Part shown: piece by piece, positions 51,398-63,582 of the stretch
Position numbering within the stretch: position 1 is the stretch's first letter
Layout of the letters: the number at the start of each line of letters is the position of its first letter
Assembly: GCF_001700315.1 (NCBI RefSeq)
Contig: NZ_MASJ01000007.1
Location: 51,831 to 115,830, forward strand
From: Caryophanon tenue
Lineage (GTDB): Bacteria > Bacillota > Bacilli > Bacillales_A > Planococcaceae
Length of the DNA: 64,000 nucleotides
Direction of reading: 5' to 3'
Made by a program: the position numbers and the translations under genes
Notes under the pieces: model-generated
Database searches by the model: none
What the model saw: only the letters and a program-made list of their open reading frames with translations
What the model was told of the DNA's origin: nothing

Positions 51398-52933
51398 TTA
51401 GTGCTTAAAGTGACGTACACCTGTGAATACCATTGTAATACCTGCTTTATTTGCTGCATCAATCGAGTCTTGGTCTTTAATAGAACCACCTGGTTGAATG
51501 ATTGCTGTAATACCTGCTGCAATTGCTGCTTCTACTGTATCGCTCATTGGGAAGAAGGCATCTGATGCTAAGCTTGCCCCTTTTGCTTTTTCACCCGCTT
51601 GCTCAAACGCAATTTTCGCTGCGCCTACGCGGTTCATTTGACCAGCACCAACGCCTAACGTCATTTGTGCATCTGTTACAACGATAGCGTTTGATTTTAC
51701 ATGTTTCACAACTGACCAACCAAGTTTCATAGCATCCCACTCCGCTTCTGTCGGCTCGCGGTCTGTCACAACTTTAATATCCGCTTCGTTAAAGCCAAAA
51801 CGGTCTGGCTCTTGTACAAGTAAGCCGCCTTCAACTGATACTACGTTGAATTGATCTTGCTTCGCTTGTGAGAAGTCGATTGTCATTAAACGAATATTTT
51901 TCTTCGCTGTTAAAATTGTTAATGCTTCTTCTGTGAATGAAGGTGCAATAATAATTTCTAAGAAAATTGTTGATAACTTTTCAGCTGTTGCTGCATCTAC
52001 TTCTTTGTTTAGTGCAATAATACCACCAAAGATAGATGTTGGGTCTGCTTCATATGCTTTGTTGAAGGCTTCTTCAATTGTTGCACCTGTACCAACACCA
52101 CAAGGGTTCATGTGCTTCACAGCTACTGCTGCTGGCTTATCGAACTCTTTCACAATTTGTAAGGCTGCATTTGCATCTTGAATATTGTTGTAAGAAAGTT
52201 CTTTCCCGTGTAATTGTGTTGCATACGCGATCGAGAAATCTGAACCTAGACGCTTTTGGTAAAACGCTGCTTTTTGGTGTGGGTTTTCACCATAGCGTAA
52301 ATTTTGCTTTAATTCATACGTTACGGTTAAGTTTTCTGGGAACTCTTCACCAATAGCAGATGTTAAGTGATTTGAAATATATGCATCATACGCTGCTGTA
52401 TGACGGAATACTTTTGCAGCTAATGCACGACGTGTTTCAATCGTTGTTTTGCCATCTGCTTTTAATTCAGCAAGTACTTGCGTGTAGTCGTTCGCATCTA
52501 CGATTACTGTTACATAATCATGGTTTTTCGCTGCAGAACGTAGCATTGTTGGACCACCGATATCGATGTTTTCGATTGCATCATCCCATGATACATTTGG
52601 CTTTGAAATTGTTTCAACGAATGGGTAAAGGTTTACACAAACGATTTCAATTGGCTCAATCCCGTGCTCTTCCATTTGCGCAACGTGGCTTGGCTCATCA
52701 AATTTCCCTAAAAGACCACCGTGAATCATTGGATTTAATGTTTTCACACGTCCATCTAAAATTTCTGGGAACTTCGTTACTTCATCAACCGCTGTTACGG
52801 CAACGTTATTATCTTGTAATAACTGTTTTGTACCACCTGTTGATAATACTTCATAGCCAAGTGCTACTAATTCTTTTGCAAACTCTAAAATACCATTTTT
52901 ATCTGAAACACTAATAAGTGCGCGTTTAGTCAC
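51398..52933 (-). CDS. purH: bifunctional AICAR formyltransferase/IMP cyclohydrolase
   Basis: Last two steps to IMP. The 511-residue protein has an N-terminal MGS-like cyclohydrolase domain ([40 protein letters not shown]) and a C-terminal formyltransferase domain ([49 protein letters not shown]). The start codon is GTG, 8 nt after GGAGG. Confidence 0.97.
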   Translation of the reverse strand: MTKRALISVSDKNGILEFAKELVALGYEVLSTGGTKQLLQDNNVAVTAVDEVTKFPEILDGRVKTLNPMIHGGLLGKFDEPSHVAQMEEHGIEPIEIVCVNLYPFVETISKPNVSWDDAIENIDIGGPTMLRSAAKNHDYVTVIVDANDYTQVLAELKADGKTTIETRRALAAKVFRHTAAYDAYISNHLTSAIGEEFPENLTVTYELKQNLRYGENPHQKAAFYQKRLGSDFSIAYATQLHGKELSYNNIQDANAALQIVKEFDKPAAVAVKHMNPCGVGTGATIEEAFNKAYEADPTSIFGGIIALNKEVDAATAEKLSTIFLEIIIAPSFTEEALTILTAKKNIRLMTIDFSQAKQDQFNVVSVEGGLLVQEPDRFGFNEADIKVVTDREPTEAEWDAMKLGWSVVKHVKSNAIVVTDAQMTLGVGAGQMNRVGAAKIAFEQAGEKAKGASLASDAFFPMSDTVEAAIAAGITAIIQPGGSIKDQDSIDAANKAGITMVFTGVRHFKH

Positions 52934-53042
52934 GACGACTGCCTCCTTGAATGTAATGTTGCTTTTTGTATCAGCGTAAGCGGCATGTTTTTGCTTGCTA
53001 CGCTGCGTAACGTCTTCATGTTGTAAACGATGAAACGATTCT

Positions 53043-53624
53043 TTAATTTACTCGCACTTTGCCAGCAAATAATTGTTGTAATGCTTGTGTATACAGTTTA
53101 TGCTCTGCTTTATGAATCGCTGCTTCTGTAAGCTCACGGTTGCCATCAATTACGTCCACTGCTATTTGTGCAATAATCGGACCTGTATCCATACCTTCAT
53201 CGACAAAATGCACCGTTACGCCCGTTACTTTCACACCGTGTGCTAGCGCTTGACCGATTGCATCTTTTCCTGGGAATGACGGTAATAGGGATGGATGAAT
53301 ATTGACGATTTTCGATGCATACGCTGTTAATAATGTGTCGGATACTAAGCGCATATAACCCGCTAATACAACCCACTCGATGTTATTTGCGCGTAGTTCA
53401 TCGACAATTGCTTGCTCATATGCCGCTTTTGAAGCAAAGCTTTTCGGGCTTACCGCGAACACTGGAATATCAAAGTTCGCTGCGCGTGTTTCGACATATG
53501 CGCCTGGCTTATCCGTTACAACTAGTGCAATGTTAGCATCTAGTTCACCACGTACAATCGCTTCTTGAATCGCTTGGAAGTTCGAACCACTTCCTGAAGC
53601 AAATACCGCAATGTTTGCTGTCAT
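53043..53624 (-). CDS. purN: phosphoribosylglycinamide formyltransferase
   Basis: Adds a formyl group from 10-formyl-THF to GAR (third step). The 193 residues have [12 protein letters not shown] (phosphate loop), VLAGYMRLV, the catalytic [12 protein letters not shown] and [16 protein letters not shown]. The start codon shares its A with the purM stop (TAATG), so translation is coupled. Confidence 0.96.
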   Translation of the reverse strand: MTANIAVFASGSGSNFQAIQEAIVRGELDANIALVVTDKPGAYVETRAANFDIPVFAVSPKSFASKAAYEQAIVDELRANNIEWVVLAGYMRLVSDTLLTAYASKIVNIHPSLLPSFPGKDAIGQALAHGVKVTGVTVHFVDEGMDTGPIIAQIAVDVIDGNRELTEAAIHKAEHKLYTQALQQLFAGKVRVN

Positions 53625-54679
53625 TACACTAAGCTCCCATCATGCTCTCCGTTGAAAATAACCCCTTCACCTTTGACAACACGACCAATTGTGAAAGCTT
53701 TTTCACCGTTTGCTTCAACTGCTGCAATTACTTTATCTGCGTCTGCTTGTGGCACGGCAATAACGAAACCAATACCCATATTAAATACATTATATAAATC
53801 TTTATCTGCTAATTGCCCTTTATCTTTTAGGAATTCAAAGATACGTAATACTGGCCAAGAACCTAAATCAATTTCAGTCGCTAACCCTTCTGGCATCATA
53901 CGTGGTAAGTTTTCATAGAAACCGCCACCTGTTACGTGTGCACAGCCATGAACGTCCGCTGCTTTTAATGCTGCAAGTACTGGTTTTGCGTATAATTTTG
54001 TCGGTACGAGTAATGCTTCGCCAATCGGGCCTAAATCTTCATAGCCTTCTACGACTGCATCGACTGCATAGTTATGATCTGCAAAGACAACTTTACGTAC
54101 TAATGAATAACCATTTGAGTGAACACCACTTGAAGCGATACCGATTAATACATCGCCTTCTGTAATCTTTTCACCTGTTACGATATCTGCTTTCTCACAT
54201 GCACCTACTGCAAACCCTGCTAAATCATACTCATCTTCTTCATATAGCCCTGGCATTTCTGCTGTTTCGCCACCGATTAATGCTGCACCTGATTGTACAC
54301 AACCATCTGCCACACCTTTTACGATTTGCTCGATTTTCGCTGGCTCCGCTTTTCCTACTGCTACGTAGTCTAAGAAGTATAATGGCTCTGCGCCTTGTGC
54401 AACGATGTCATTTACACACATTGCTACACAGTCGATTCCGATTGTATCGTGTTTATCTACCATAAATGCTAATTTTAATTTTGTCCCAACGCCATCTGTA
54501 CCTGAAATTAATACCGGCTCTTTTAAGTTCAATGTAGACAGGTCAAACATACCGCCAAACCCACCGAATGTCCCCATTACACCTAAACGATTTGTACGCT
54601 CAACATGAGACTTCATACGTTGAACCGCCTCATAACCTGCCTCAATATTTACGCCTGCTTGTTCATATGCTTTCGACAT
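53624..54679 (-). CDS. purM: phosphoribosylformylglycinamidine cyclo-ligase
   Basis: Closes the imidazole ring to AIR (fifth step). The 351 residues carry [40 protein letters not shown] and [14 protein letters not shown], as expected for the PurM/PurL ATP-binding fold. A terminator-like hairpin separates it from purF. Confidence 0.97.
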   Translation of the reverse strand: MSKAYEQAGVNIEAGYEAVQRMKSHVERTNRLGVMGTFGGFGGMFDLSTLNLKEPVLISGTDGVGTKLKLAFMVDKHDTIGIDCVAMCVNDIVAQGAEPLYFLDYVAVGKAEPAKIEQIVKGVADGCVQSGAALIGGETAEMPGLYEEDEYDLAGFAVGACEKADIVTGEKITEGDVLIGIASSGVHSNGYSLVRKVVFADHNYAVDAVVEGYEDLGPIGEALLVPTKLYAKPVLAALKAADVHGCAHVTGGGFYENLPRMMPEGLATEIDLGSWPVLRIFEFLKDKGQLADKDLYNVFNMGIGFVIAVPQADADKVIAAVEANGEKAFTIGRVVKGEGVIFNGEHDGSLV

Positions 54680-54743
54680 CTTGATCCTCCTAAATTTTAA
54701 AACGCATCATTCACACTTTTTGAATACCTAGCTGAACGCTTAT

Positions 54744-54776
54744 AAAAAACGCATTCGTGCATCTCGCACGAATGCG
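54744..54776 (-). terminator. terminator-like hairpin inside the pur operon (purF-purM)
   Basis: CGCATTCGTGC (54766-54776 on the minus strand) and GCACGAATGCG (54750-54760) form a perfect 11-bp stem with a 5-nt loop GAGAT, followed directly by TTTTTT. It has every feature of an intrinsic terminator. Confidence 0.85.
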
Positions 54777-54783
54777 CATGACG

Positions 54784-56205
54784 TTAACACTCTTTTTCGT
54801 GTGGTAAAACTGTATCTGAATAAATTTCTGTTGGGTATTTCCCTGTAAAGCATGCCATACATAACCCACCATCTGCATCATTAAATGGACGCGCAGTGGC
54901 ACGCACCATGCCTTCAGGTGTTAAAAATGTTAATGTGTCCGCTTCAATCGCTTCACGAATTTCTTCCACATTGTGACTCGCAGCAATTAATTGTTCAGGC
55001 GTTGATGTATCAATGCCGTAAAAGCATGGATTTGTCATTGGTGGTGATGTAATCATGACATGTACTTCCGCTGCCCCTGCTTCTTTTAACATGCGTACAA
55101 TACGTCTTGATGTCGTACCACGTACAATTGAATCATCAACCATCACGACACGCTTTCCTTTCACCACTTGTACAACCGGTGAAAGCTTCATTTTAACACC
55201 GCGCTCACGTAGCTCTTGTGTTGGCTGAATAAAAGTACGGCCCACATAACGGTTTTTAATTAAACCTAATTCGTATGGAATCCCACTTTCTTCTGCAAAA
55301 CCAATCGCTGATGATAGCGATGAATCCGGTACACCGGTTACAACATCCGCTTCAATAGAGCCACATTCACGTGCTAATTCACGACCCATACGTTTACGTG
55401 CCATATGTACATTTACACCGTCAATATTTGAGTCAGGACGTGCAAAGTATACATATTCCATCGCACACATTGCGCGCGGATGTTGCTCTTCAATAATGCT
55501 ATCGACTTCTAAACCATTTTTAGTAATGTACAGTAGTTCGCCTGGCTGTACATCACGTACAAATTCTGCACCGATTAAATCAAATGCACATGTTTCAGAT
55601 GCCACAACCCAAGCATCGCCTAATCTACCTAATGCGAGTGGACGTAAACCGTTACGGTCACGCGCAACAATCATCATATCTTTTGTTAAAATCAGCAGTG
55701 AAAATGCACCTTTTAATAAAGATAATGCATTTTTCACTTTCGCTCGGAACGGTGAGTGCGACGACTTTTTAATTAAGTGAATAACTACTTCTGTATCAGA
55801 TGTTGAATTGAAAATACTCCCTGAACGCTCTAGGTTTTGCTTTAAGTGATTAGCATTTACTAAGTTCCCGTTATGCGCAATCGCTAAAGTACCTGTTGAT
55901 GAACGAAATAATAGTGGCTGTACGTTTTCAATGCCCCCACCACCAGCAGTTGGATAACGTACGTGCGCGATGGCCGCATGACCTGTCGCTGCACGTAGTT
56001 TTTCTTCATTAAATACGTCATTTACTAAACCTTCACCTTTAACCGGACGCAAAGTTTCGCCATCTGTCACGACGATACCTGCTCCTTCTTGTCCTCGGTG
56101 TTGTAGTGCATGTAAGCCATAATAGCTTAGCTGTGCACTTTCTTGATGGCCCCATATGCCAAAGACGCCACATTCCTCGTTTAAGCCTCTGATTTCAGTA
56201 AGCAT
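54784..56205 (-). CDS. purF: amidophosphoribosyltransferase
   Basis: First committed purine step: PRPP plus glutamine to phosphoribosylamine. The 473-residue protein begins [11 protein letters not shown], an 11-residue propeptide removed to expose nucleophile Cys12 (CGVFGIWGH). The PRPP site is [13 protein letters not shown], and Fe-S cysteines lie in the C-terminal GLCMACF and upstream NPCFYG and RAMCAMEYV segments, as in the Bacillus type. AAAGGAG precedes ATG 56205; the frame upstream overlaps purL. Overlap with purL is 25 nt. Confidence 0.97.
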   Translation of the reverse strand: MLTEIRGLNEECGVFGIWGHQESAQLSYYGLHALQHRGQEGAGIVVTDGETLRPVKGEGLVNDVFNEEKLRAATGHAAIAHVRYPTAGGGGIENVQPLLFRSSTGTLAIAHNGNLVNANHLKQNLERSGSIFNSTSDTEVVIHLIKKSSHSPFRAKVKNALSLLKGAFSLLILTKDMMIVARDRNGLRPLALGRLGDAWVVASETCAFDLIGAEFVRDVQPGELLYITKNGLEVDSIIEEQHPRAMCAMEYVYFARPDSNIDGVNVHMARKRMGRELARECGSIEADVVTGVPDSSLSSAIGFAEESGIPYELGLIKNRYVGRTFIQPTQELRERGVKMKLSPVVQVVKGKRVVMVDDSIVRGTTSRRIVRMLKEAGAAEVHVMITSPPMTNPCFYGIDTSTPEQLIAASHNVEEIREAIEADTLTFLTPEGMVRATARPFNDADGGLCMACFTGKYPTEIYSDTVLPHEKEC

Positions 56206-58412
56206 GGGATTGCTCCTTTCCAAGCAGAACGGAATTCCTCCACTGAACCTTCTACTAACACGCCAGCGTCTCCGTTTAATGTAAGTTTTGCATCGTCTGT
56301 TACGACACCAATTTCTGTTGCGTCTGTTGCGATTTTTTCAAATGCTTCTTTATGTTCTGGCTTCACGGTAATCACGAAGCGAGATTGAGACTCAGAGAAT
56401 AATGCTGTTGTTGCTGAACCTGAAAGTGTTGCTTGAATCCCTAAGCCGTTTGCAGCGAATGTTGATTCAACAAGTGCTACTGCTAAACCACCTTCTGATA
56501 CGTCATGTGCTGATGCAACAACACCTGCTTGAATCGCTTCAAGAACTTGTGCTTGGTGCTTCGCTTCTACGTCTAAGTCGATTGTCGGTGCTTGACCGAA
56601 AATACGTCCCTCTACAAGCTTTTGTAATTCAGAACCACCGAATTCTGTTTTCGTTTCACCGATTACATACACGATGTCGCCTGCGTTTTTCACATCTTGT
56701 GTCGTTACATGTGCTAAATCTTGTACAAGACCAACCATACCAATTGTTGGTGTTGGGTAAACCGCTTCACCTGAACGTTCGTTGTACATTGACACGTTAC
56801 CACCGATAACTGGTGCATCTAATGCTAAACATGCTGCAGCGATACCGTCAGCTGATTTTTGAATTTGCCAGAAGATTTCTGGTTTTTCTGGGTTACCGAA
56901 GTTTAAGCAGTCTGTAATGGCAAGTGGCTTACCGCCTGAAGCAACGATGTTACGTGCCGCTTCTGCAACTGCAATTTTACCACCTGTTGTTGGGTCTAAG
57001 TAAATGTAGCGAGAGTTACAGTCTGTAGTCATTGCTAAACCTTTATTTGTACCGCGCACACGTAATACAGCAGCATCTGAACCAGGTGCTACGACTGTGT
57101 TTGTACGTACTTGGTAATCGTATTGGTCATATACCCACTCTTTAGAAGCGATTGTTGGCGCTTGTAATAAAGCAGATAATGTTTCTTTATAATCCGTTAC
57201 AGCTGGCTCAGCATTTTCCATTGCTTGGTACTCTGCAAAGTATGCTGGCTCTGCTTCTGGCATAATGTATACTGGTGCATCTTCTGCAAGTGCATCAGCA
57301 AGTACTTCTGCCACTACTTCACCGTTATGGATAAGACGTAACATTTTGTCGTCTGTTACGCGACCTACTGCTACTGCGTCTAAATCATATTTATCAAAAA
57401 TTACTTTAATTTCATCTTCGCGACCAGCTTTTACAACCATTAACATACGCTCTTGAGACTCAGAAAGCATCATTTCGTAAGCCGTCATGCCTGTTTCACG
57501 TTGAGGAATTAAATCCAAGTTCATTTCTACACCAGTACCTGCTTTAGAAGCCATTTCTGCTGAAGATGATGTTAAACCTGCTGCACCCATGTCTTGAATC
57601 CCAACAAGAGCGTCTGATTTTACAACTTCTAAACAAGCTTCAAGTAATAGCTTCTCCATGAATGGGTCACCAACTTGAACTGCTGAACGCTTTTCGTCAG
57701 CCTCTTCTGATAATTCTTCAGATGAGAATGTTGCCCCGTGAATACCGTCACGACCTGTTTTTGCCCCTACGTACATAACCGTGTTGCCAACACCTGCTGC
57801 TACACCTTTTTGAATGTCTTTATGGTCGATTAATCCAACGCACATTGCATTTACAAGCGGGTTGCCTTCATAGCAAGGGTCAAATTGGACTTCGCCACCA
57901 ACTGTTGGAATTCCGATACAGTTACCGTAACCAGCAATACCAGCGACAACTTCTTCAAATAAATATTTACCACGCGCTGATTTTAATTCACCAAAGCGTA
58001 ATGAGTTTAACATCGCGATTGGACGTGCGCCCATTGAGAATACGTCACGGATAATCCCGCCTACACCTGTTGCTGCACCTTGGTACGGCTCGATAGCAGA
58101 TGGGTGGTTATGTGATTCCATTTTGAATACAACCGCTTGCTCATCACCGATATCAACAATCCCTGCACCTTCACCAGGACCTTGTAACACTTGAGGACCT
58201 GACGTTGGGAATTTACGTAATACTGGCTTTGACTTTTTATAAGAACAGTGTTCAGACCACATTACAGAGAATAAACCGATTTCTGTCCAGTTTGGCATAC
58301 GCCCTAATTTTTCGACAGCTAAGTCGTACTCTGCATCTGTCATACCCATATCAGCATACAGACGTTGCTCTTTAATTTGCTCCGCTGTTGGCTCGAATTT
58401 AGTTGTTGACAT
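56181..58412 (-). CDS. purL: FGAM synthase subunit PurL
   Basis: Catalytic ATP-binding subunit of the three-part PurLQS enzyme (fourth step), 743 residues. Motifs: [63 protein letters not shown] and [12 protein letters not shown]. The small size and lack of a glutaminase domain fit the Bacillus type that needs separate PurQ and PurS. TGGAGGG precedes ATG 58412. It overlaps purQ by 14 nt. Confidence 0.97.
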   Translation of the reverse strand: MSTTKFEPTAEQIKEQRLYADMGMTDAEYDLAVEKLGRMPNWTEIGLFSVMWSEHCSYKKSKPVLRKFPTSGPQVLQGPGEGAGIVDIGDEQAVVFKMESHNHPSAIEPYQGAATGVGGIIRDVFSMGARPIAMLNSLRFGELKSARGKYLFEEVVAGIAGYGNCIGIPTVGGEVQFDPCYEGNPLVNAMCVGLIDHKDIQKGVAAGVGNTVMYVGAKTGRDGIHGATFSSEELSEEADEKRSAVQVGDPFMEKLLLEACLEVVKSDALVGIQDMGAAGLTSSSAEMASKAGTGVEMNLDLIPQRETGMTAYEMMLSESQERMLMVVKAGREDEIKVIFDKYDLDAVAVGRVTDDKMLRLIHNGEVVAEVLADALAEDAPVYIMPEAEPAYFAEYQAMENAEPAVTDYKETLSALLQAPTIASKEWVYDQYDYQVRTNTVVAPGSDAAVLRVRGTNKGLAMTTDCNSRYIYLDPTTGGKIAVAEAARNIVASGGKPLAITDCLNFGNPEKPEIFWQIQKSADGIAAACLALDAPVIGGNVSMYNERSGEAVYPTPTIGMVGLVQDLAHVTTQDVKNAGDIVYVIGETKTEFGGSELQKLVEGRIFGQAPTIDLDVEAKHQAQVLEAIQAGVVASAHDVSEGGLAVALVESTFAANGLGIQATLSGSATTALFSESQSRFVITVKPEHKEAFEKIATDATEIGVVTDDAKLTLNGDAGVLVEGSVEEFRSAWKGAIPCLLKSEA

Positions 58413-59082
58413 GTTGTTCCCTCCACTGCTTAACAATTGATTTGAATAATTTTAGACCGTCTGCTCCGCCAACGATTTCGTTTGCTGCGCGCTCTGGGTG
58501 AGGCATCATTCCAAGAACGTTACCTTGTTCGTTTACAATCCCTGCGATGTCTTCTAAAGAACCGTTTGGATTTTCACCTGAATATGTGAACACGATTTGG
58601 TTATTCGCTTGTAACTGCGCTAATGTCGCATCGTCACAGTAGTAATTTCCTTCACCGTGTGCGATTGGGATTTGAATTTCTTCACCCGCCGCATATTGGT
58701 TTGTAAATAATGTGTTGTTGTTTTCTACTTTTAACGTCACTGTACGACACATGAATTTAAGGTTTTTATTACGTAATAGTGCGCCTGGTAATAAACCTGA
58801 CTCTGTTAAGATTTGGAATCCATTACATACACCTAATACTGGCTTACCTTGTGCTGCAAAGTCTTTTAACGCTGTCATAATGTTTGATTGGTTCGCCATT
58901 GCGCCACAACGTAAGTAGTCGCCGTATGAGAAGCCACCTGGTACTAATGCACCGTCGAAGCCTTCTAAGCTTGTTTCTGTATGCCAAACGTATTCTACTT
59001 CTTCACCTAATTCGTCTTTGATCGCATGATACATATCGATATCACAGTTAGACCCTGGGAAAACGAGTACTGCAAATTTCAT
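58399..59082 (-). CDS. purQ: FGAM synthase subunit PurQ (glutaminase)
   Basis: Class I glutamine amidotransferase supplying ammonia to PurL. The 227 residues have VFPGSNCD, the nucleophile elbow GVCNGFQIL and the His-x-Glu pair in [13 protein letters not shown] stands before ATG 59080-59082, so the eight-codon extension is not used. It lies 4 nt after purS. Confidence 0.96.
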   Translation of the reverse strand: MKFAVLVFPGSNCDIDMYHAIKDELGEEVEYVWHTETSLEGFDGALVPGGFSYGDYLRCGAMANQSNIMTALKDFAAQGKPVLGVCNGFQILTESGLLPGALLRNKNLKFMCRTVTLKVENNNTLFTNQYAAGEEIQIPIAHGEGNYYCDDATLAQLQANNQIVFTYSGENPNGSLEDIAGIVNEQGNVLGMMPHPERAANEIVGGADGLKLFKSIVKQWREQHVNN

Positions 59083-59086
59083 GGAA

Positions 59087-59332
59087 TTAAGCCTCCTCGA
59101 TTTCATAACGGTAGTTTTCGATTACCGTATTAGTTAACACTTTTTCACACATTTCTTTTACGATTGCGTCCACATCGCGATCCGTGTCAGCGATTGTTAC
59201 TTCTAAATATTTACCGATACGTAAATCTGCAACTTCTTCGTAACCAATTTTGTGTAATGAACCTTGTACTGCTGAACCTTGTGGGTCTAAAATGCTCTCT
59301 TTTAACGTTACGTAAATTTTAACCTTTTTCAT
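59087..59332 (-). CDS. purS: FGAM synthase subunit PurS
   Basis: The 81-residue bridging subunit of the PurLQS complex. It starts [25 protein letters not shown] and has [16 protein letters not shown], both typical. It lies between purC and purQ, as in B. subtilis. Confidence 0.95.
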   Translation of the reverse strand: MKKVKIYVTLKESILDPQGSAVQGSLHKIGYEEVADLRIGKYLEVTIADTDRDVDAIVKEMCEKVLTNTVIENYRYEIEEA

Positions 59333-59337
59333 GACTA

Positions 59338-60048
59338 TTATTTGCCTCCAAGTTTTTCAAGAATGATTTCATATACTTCTGTTAAGTTACCTAGGTCACG
59401 TCTGAATACATCTTTGTCGAGCTTTTGTCCTGTAGTAGCATCCCATAAGCGACATGTATCTGGTGAAATTTCATCTGCTAATAACACATTGCCTGCTCCA
59501 TCGCGTCCAAACTCTAGCTTAAAGTCAATTAGCTCAACACCTACCTCCGCAAATAGTGGACGTAAAATATCGTTTACTGCTAACCCTTGCTTATACAGTT
59601 CTTCTACTTCTGTTGCAGTTGCAATCCCTAATACATCAATATGCTCCGTTGTGATATGTGGATCACCAAGTGCATCATCTTTGTAATAATATTCAACAAT
59701 TGGACGTGGTAGTGCTGTTCCTTCGTCAAAGCCTAAACGCTTCGATAAGCTGCCTGCTGCAATATTGCGCACTACAACTTCAATTGGAATAATATCTACA
59801 CGACGTACAAGCTGTTCGTTTGGCGACAATTGTTTTACGAAATGTGACGCAATTCCGGCTGCTTGTAATTTTTCGAATATTAAGGTTGTGATTTTGTTAT
59901 TAAGATTACCTTTACCATCAATTTCGGCTTTTTTCTCACCGTTAAATGCTGTTGCGCTATCTTTATACTCCACAAAGAGGATTTGCTCATCCTCTGTGGC
60001 GTATAAACGTTTTGCCTTACCTTCATATAAAAGCTGACCTTTATTCAT
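59338..60048 (-). CDS. purC: SAICAR synthetase
   Basis: Joins aspartate to CAIR (seventh step), 236 residues. It shows LLYEGKAKRLYAT (nucleotide loop), EYKDSATAFNGEKKAEI, VRNIAAGSLSKRLG and DFKLEFGRDGAGNVLLADEISPDTCRLWD. Length is standard for bacterial PurC. Confidence 0.97.
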   Translation of the reverse strand: MNKGQLLYEGKAKRLYATEDEQILFVEYKDSATAFNGEKKAEIDGKGNLNNKITTLIFEKLQAAGIASHFVKQLSPNEQLVRRVDIIPIEVVVRNIAAGSLSKRLGFDEGTALPRPIVEYYYKDDALGDPHITTEHIDVLGIATATEVEELYKQGLAVNDILRPLFAEVGVELIDFKLEFGRDGAGNVLLADEISPDTCRLWDATTGQKLDKDVFRRDLGNLTEVYEIILEKLGGK

Positions 60049-60065
60049 TGTGTGATTCCCCCAGT

Positions 60066-61361
60066 TTAGTTTAGTCCTAGACGTTCAAAGATCATATCAA
60101 CTTGTTGAATATGATAGTTGTAGTCGAAGCAGTCTTCAATTTCTTCCGGTGTTAAATGCGAAGTAATTGTTTCATTTGCTTCTACCAGTGGACGGAACTG
60201 CGTTTGCTCATCCCATGCACGTGCTGTTAGTGGCTGAACTGTATCGTATGCTTCCTCGCGTGATAATCCTTTGTCGATTAACGCTAGTAAAATACGTTGA
60301 GAATAAATTAAGCCAAATGTACGTGTCATATTGCGCTTCATATTCTCAGGGAATACCGTTAAGTTTTTCACAATGTTGCCAAAGCGGTTTAACATATAAT
60401 TTAATGTGATTGTTGCATCAGGAATGATTACGCGCTCTGCTGACGAGTGTGAAATATCACGCTCATGCCATAACGCTACGTTTTCAAACGCTGTTACCAT
60501 GTAACCGCGCATTAAACGTGCCATACCTGTCATATTTTCAGAACCAATTGGGTTACGTTTATGCGGCATTGCAGACGAGCCTTTTTGGCCTTTTGCAAAT
60601 GCCTCTTCCACTTCACGCGTTTCTGATTTTTGTAAGCCACGAATTTCTGTCGCAAACTTTTCAATTGATGCAGCAATTAATGCTAATGCCGACATATATT
60701 GTGCGTGACGGTCACGCTGTAATGTTTGCGTTGAAATCGTTGCGGCAGCTAAACCTAAGTTTTTACAAACGTATGCTTCTACTGCTGGGTCGATATTGGC
60801 ATATGTCCCAACCGCACCTGACATCTTACCTGTTTCGATTACTTTTGCTGCTGCTTCAAAACGCTCTTGGTTACGCAGCATTTCTTCACGCCATAATGCA
60901 AGTTTTAAGCCAAATGTTGTTGGCTCTGCATGTACACCGTGCGTACGTCCCATCATAACCGTGTTTTTATGCTCTTTTGCGCGCGCTTCAATAATGTCGA
61001 TAAAGTTTTGAATGTCTTTACGTAAAATATCATTCGCTTGTTTAATTAAATATGAAAGTGCTGTGTCGACTACATCTGTTGACGTTAATCCGTAGTGAAC
61101 CCATTTGCGCTCTTCACCCAGTGTTTCAGATACCGCACGAGTAAATGCTACTACATCGTGACGTGTTTCTTGCTCAATCTCTAAAATACGGTCAATGTCA
61201 AATGACGCGTTTTCGCGAATTAATTTAACATCCTCTTTCGGAATATCACCAAGCTCAGCCCATGCCTCACATGCTAAAATTTCCACTTCTAACCATGCTT
61301 GATAACGATTTTGCTCTGTCCAAATTGCGCCCATCTCGGGTCTCGTATAACGTTCAATCAT
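60066..61361 (-). CDS. purB: adenylosuccinate lyase
   Basis: Removes fumarate from SAICAR and from adenylosuccinate, so it serves both IMP and AMP synthesis. The 431 residues include [32 protein letters not shown] (catalytic His) and the signature [15 protein letters not shown]. It lies between purK and purC. Confidence 0.97.
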   Translation of the reverse strand: MIERYTRPEMGAIWTEQNRYQAWLEVEILACEAWAELGDIPKEDVKLIRENASFDIDRILEIEQETRHDVVAFTRAVSETLGEERKWVHYGLTSTDVVDTALSYLIKQANDILRKDIQNFIDIIEARAKEHKNTVMMGRTHGVHAEPTTFGLKLALWREEMLRNQERFEAAAKVIETGKMSGAVGTYANIDPAVEAYVCKNLGLAAATISTQTLQRDRHAQYMSALALIAASIEKFATEIRGLQKSETREVEEAFAKGQKGSSAMPHKRNPIGSENMTGMARLMRGYMVTAFENVALWHERDISHSSAERVIIPDATITLNYMLNRFGNIVKNLTVFPENMKRNMTRTFGLIYSQRILLALIDKGLSREEAYDTVQPLTARAWDEQTQFRPLVEANETITSHLTPEEIEDCFDYNYHIQQVDMIFERLGLN

Positions 61362-61376
61362 CTGTAGTTTGCTCCT

Positions 61377-62501
61377 TTATTCTGGCCAAATACCAGATTT
61401 TTCAATTTCAACTAATGTTCTCTCAACATCTTCCGTCATGATCGTCACATGGCCCATTTTGCGGTTTACTTTCGCTTCCGCCTTGCCATATAAGTGAAGT
61501 GACCAATCCGGGTAGTTCGAAATGGAGTTGCTTAGTGGCATTACGTGCTGTCCTAGAACGTTCACCATAATCGACGGTGCCCATAGCTTCGGTTTACGTA
61601 ATGGCCAACCACACACAGCGCGAATATGCTGATGGAACTGTGACACATTACAAGCTTCGATTGAATAATGCCCTGAGTTATGCGGACGCGGTGCTAATTC
61701 GTTAATAACGATATCCCCGTTCTCTAATACAAACATTTCTACAGCGACTGTACCGACTAAATCTAAATAGTCTGCAATTTGTGTCGCCGCTTTCTCTGCT
61801 TTTTGTGCTGTCGTTTCATCAATACGTGCTGGCACGATTGTTTCGTGTAAAATATGATGAACATGAATGTTTTCGCCTACCGGTAAGCAACACGTTTCGC
61901 CGTTACCGTTACGCTGAACAATCACTGAAATTTCTTTTGTAAATGGTACAAATCCTTCTGCGATGCATTGTGAATGTTCAAATAAACTTTCTGCAAGTGG
62001 TAAATCCTCGTTACTTTTTAATAATTGCTGTCCCTTACCGTCATAACCGCCTCGTGCTGTTTTCACGATGCAAGGATAGCCAATCGTTTCAATTTGCGCA
62101 ACTAATTCTTCATATGTATTAGCTACAATATAAGGTGCTACTGGACATCCAGCTTCAACAATCGCTGCTTTTTCCGTTACACGGTTTTGCGTAATGCGAA
62201 CAAGCTCTGCGCCTTGTGGTACATAGGCGATTGTCGTTAAACGTTTTAAGCCGTCATAATCGATGTTTTCAAACTCATACGTGATGACATCACTTACTTC
62301 TGCTAATTCCTCTAACGCTGCCTCATCGTCATAATTGGCAACGATGCGAATATCTGCTACTTGCCCACACGGTGAATCCATTGAAGGTTCTAACACCGCT
62401 ACTTTAAAGCCTGCTTCTTTCGCGGCAATTGCCATCATACGACCGAGTTGACCGCCACCGATAATACCAATTGTTTGCCCTGGATAAATCATTTTTGTCA
62501 C
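61377..62501 (-). CDS. purK: N5-carboxyaminoimidazole ribonucleotide synthase
   Basis: ATP-grasp enzyme that carboxylates AIR on nitrogen (sixth step, first half), 374 residues. Motifs: [39 protein letters not shown] and [18 protein letters not shown]. Its start overlaps purE by 4 nt. Confidence 0.97.
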   Translation of the reverse strand: MTKMIYPGQTIGIIGGGQLGRMMAIAAKEAGFKVAVLEPSMDSPCGQVADIRIVANYDDEAALEELAEVSDVITYEFENIDYDGLKRLTTIAYVPQGAELVRITQNRVTEKAAIVEAGCPVAPYIVANTYEELVAQIETIGYPCIVKTARGGYDGKGQQLLKSNEDLPLAESLFEHSQCIAEGFVPFTKEISVIVQRNGNGETCCLPVGENIHVHHILHETIVPARIDETTAQKAEKAATQIADYLDLVGTVAVEMFVLENGDIVINELAPRPHNSGHYSIEACNVSQFHQHIRAVCGWPLRKPKLWAPSIMVNVLGQHVMPLSNSISNYPDWSLHLYGKAEAKVNRKMGHVTIMTEDVERTLVEIEKSGIWPE

Positions 62502-62986
62502 AGTAAGTCACCTGAGCTTTCTAGCACTTGCTGTTTTGTTGCTTCACGACGCGCTTCTAAACGCGCTGCAATCGCTTCGTCAGTCGTTGAAAGAATTTGT
62601 GCTGCAAGTAAACCTGCATTCGTTGCACCAGCCTTACCGATTGCTACAGTAGCAACTGGCACTCCCCCAGGCATTTGTACGATTGATAATAATGAATCTA
62701 AGCCATTTAACGCACGTGATTGTACCGGCACGCCAATAACAGGTAATGTCGTTTTTGCTGCAACCATTCCTGGTAAGTGTGCTGCACCGCCTGCACCGGC
62801 AATAATGACATGAATGCCACGCCCTCGTGCAGCTTCTGCGTACTCAAACATTAAGTCTGGCGTACGGTGTGCTGAAACAACTTGCTTTTCATACGGAATT
62901 TGTAATTCGTCTAAAATATCGCAAGCATGCTTCATCGTTTCCCAATCACTTGAACTGCCCATAATGACACCGATTTTCGGATTCAT
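62498..62986 (-). CDS. purE: N5-CAIR mutase
   Basis: Moves the carboxyl group to carbon 4 of AIR (second half of step six). The 162 residues contain [20 protein letters not shown] (catalytic His) and [12 protein letters not shown], the class I PurE set. It is the first gene of the operon, about 310 nt after the predicted transcription start, with AAAGGAG before the ATG. Confidence 0.97.
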   Translation of the reverse strand: MNPKIGVIMGSSSDWETMKHACDILDELQIPYEKQVVSAHRTPDLMFEYAEAARGRGIHVIIAGAGGAAHLPGMVAAKTTLPVIGVPVQSRALNGLDSLLSIVQMPGGVPVATVAIGKAGATNAGLLAAQILSTTDEAIAARLEARREATKQQVLESSGDLL

Positions 62987-63066
62987 AAATTACGCTCCTT
63001 TAAAGTTCCAAAAATGTAGATTTACTTGTTCTCATTAATGAATCTCTTGTTCAGATGTAGTAAGAC

Positions 63067-63132
63067 AAAAAAAGTCCTCAAACAATCTACTTCTCATCAT
63101 ATCTATGATAAGAAAGCAGATTACTTGAGGAC
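63067..63132 (-). terminator. attenuator terminator of the pur operon leader
   Basis: A 28-nt arm starting GTCCTCAAGTAATCTGC pairs with an arm ending GATTGTTTGAGGAC around AGAT, then seven T follow on the minus strand. It lies between the riboswitch and purE. Confidence 0.88.
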
Positions 63133-63208
63133 ACCTTGTGATAATAAAGTTTGTGGTTTCTCCATGAAGCTCACACCTTTCTATCGTTACCGCACCAAAA
63201 GTTGCTTT

Positions 63209-63276
63209 CCCACATAGTCCAGCATTACGGTGCCGGGTAGAAACACTAGAGCCAATTCTCTAGCATATATGAGGGA
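63209..63276 (-). promoter_or_regulatory. guanine-class purine riboswitch
   Basis: The minus strand reads CCCTCATATATGCTAGAG, TGTTTCTACCCGGCACC, GTAATGC and TGGACTATGTGGG, matching the three-way-junction aptamer. The specificity base in GGACTATG is C, which indicates guanine or hypoxanthine rather than adenine. It is coupled to the terminator at 63067-63132. Confidence 0.95.
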
Positions 63277-63300
63277 TTCAATAATGTTTTTCCTTCTCAC

Positions 63301-63329
63301 ATTTTAACAACACATTTGCAGTGCGTCAA
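63301..63329 (-). promoter_or_regulatory. sigma-A promoter of the pur operon
   Basis: TTGACG (63324-63329), a 17-nt spacer and TAAAAT (63301-63306) on the minus strand. Predicted start is near 63294, just before the riboswitch. Confidence 0.75.
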
Positions 63330-63334
63330 CGAAA

Positions 63335-63378
63335 AAATGCGAACGATAAATTTTCAGAAAACAATATTGTTCGGTTTT
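63335..63378 (-). promoter_or_regulatory. pair of inverted PurBoxes (PurR operator)
   Basis: AATGCGAACGATA at about 63335-63348 and, on the opposite strand, AAAACCGAACAAT at about 63365-63378 are inverted to each other. CGAA and TTCG are 26 nt apart, the spacing of two 14-bp boxes about 16 nt apart in B. subtilis pur control regions. They lie upstream of the -35. Confidence 0.7.
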
Positions 63379-63393
63379 TCAACTGTACATTAA

Positions 63394-63582
63394 TTATTCT
63401 TCTACTTTTAAGCCTTTAAACTGTATTTTTTGACGTAATACTGTCGGTTCACCATTTACGATATGAAAAATTGGTTCTTCACGTCGCCCCACTGGCATAT
63501 AGCCTTGTTGCTTCATTCTTTCCAAACATTGCTCAATTGTTTCCAATTCTTCGACGTCAAACCAAAGTTGTTTTTTTGACAT
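63394..63582 (-). CDS. yebG: NETI motif-containing protein (YebG-like)
   Basis: The 62-residue protein has the family core EELETIEQCLERMKQQGYMPVGRREEPIF. In B. subtilis the NETI protein YebG lies directly upstream of purE, the same position as here. Function unknown. The frame extends 86 codons upstream with unlike composition; AGGAGTG and the family start support ATG 63580-63582. Confidence 0.88.
   Translation of the reverse strand: MSKKQLWFDVEELETIEQCLERMKQQGYMPVGRREEPIFHIVNGEPTVLRQKIQFKGLKVEE

Noticed and set aside
52360..52914. 184-codon plus frame opposite purH
   Set aside because: It is antisense to a fully conserved gene, leucine/histidine-rich in the way of shadow frames, and has no ribosome site. 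The same applies to other long antisense frames over sbcD, purL and gatA.
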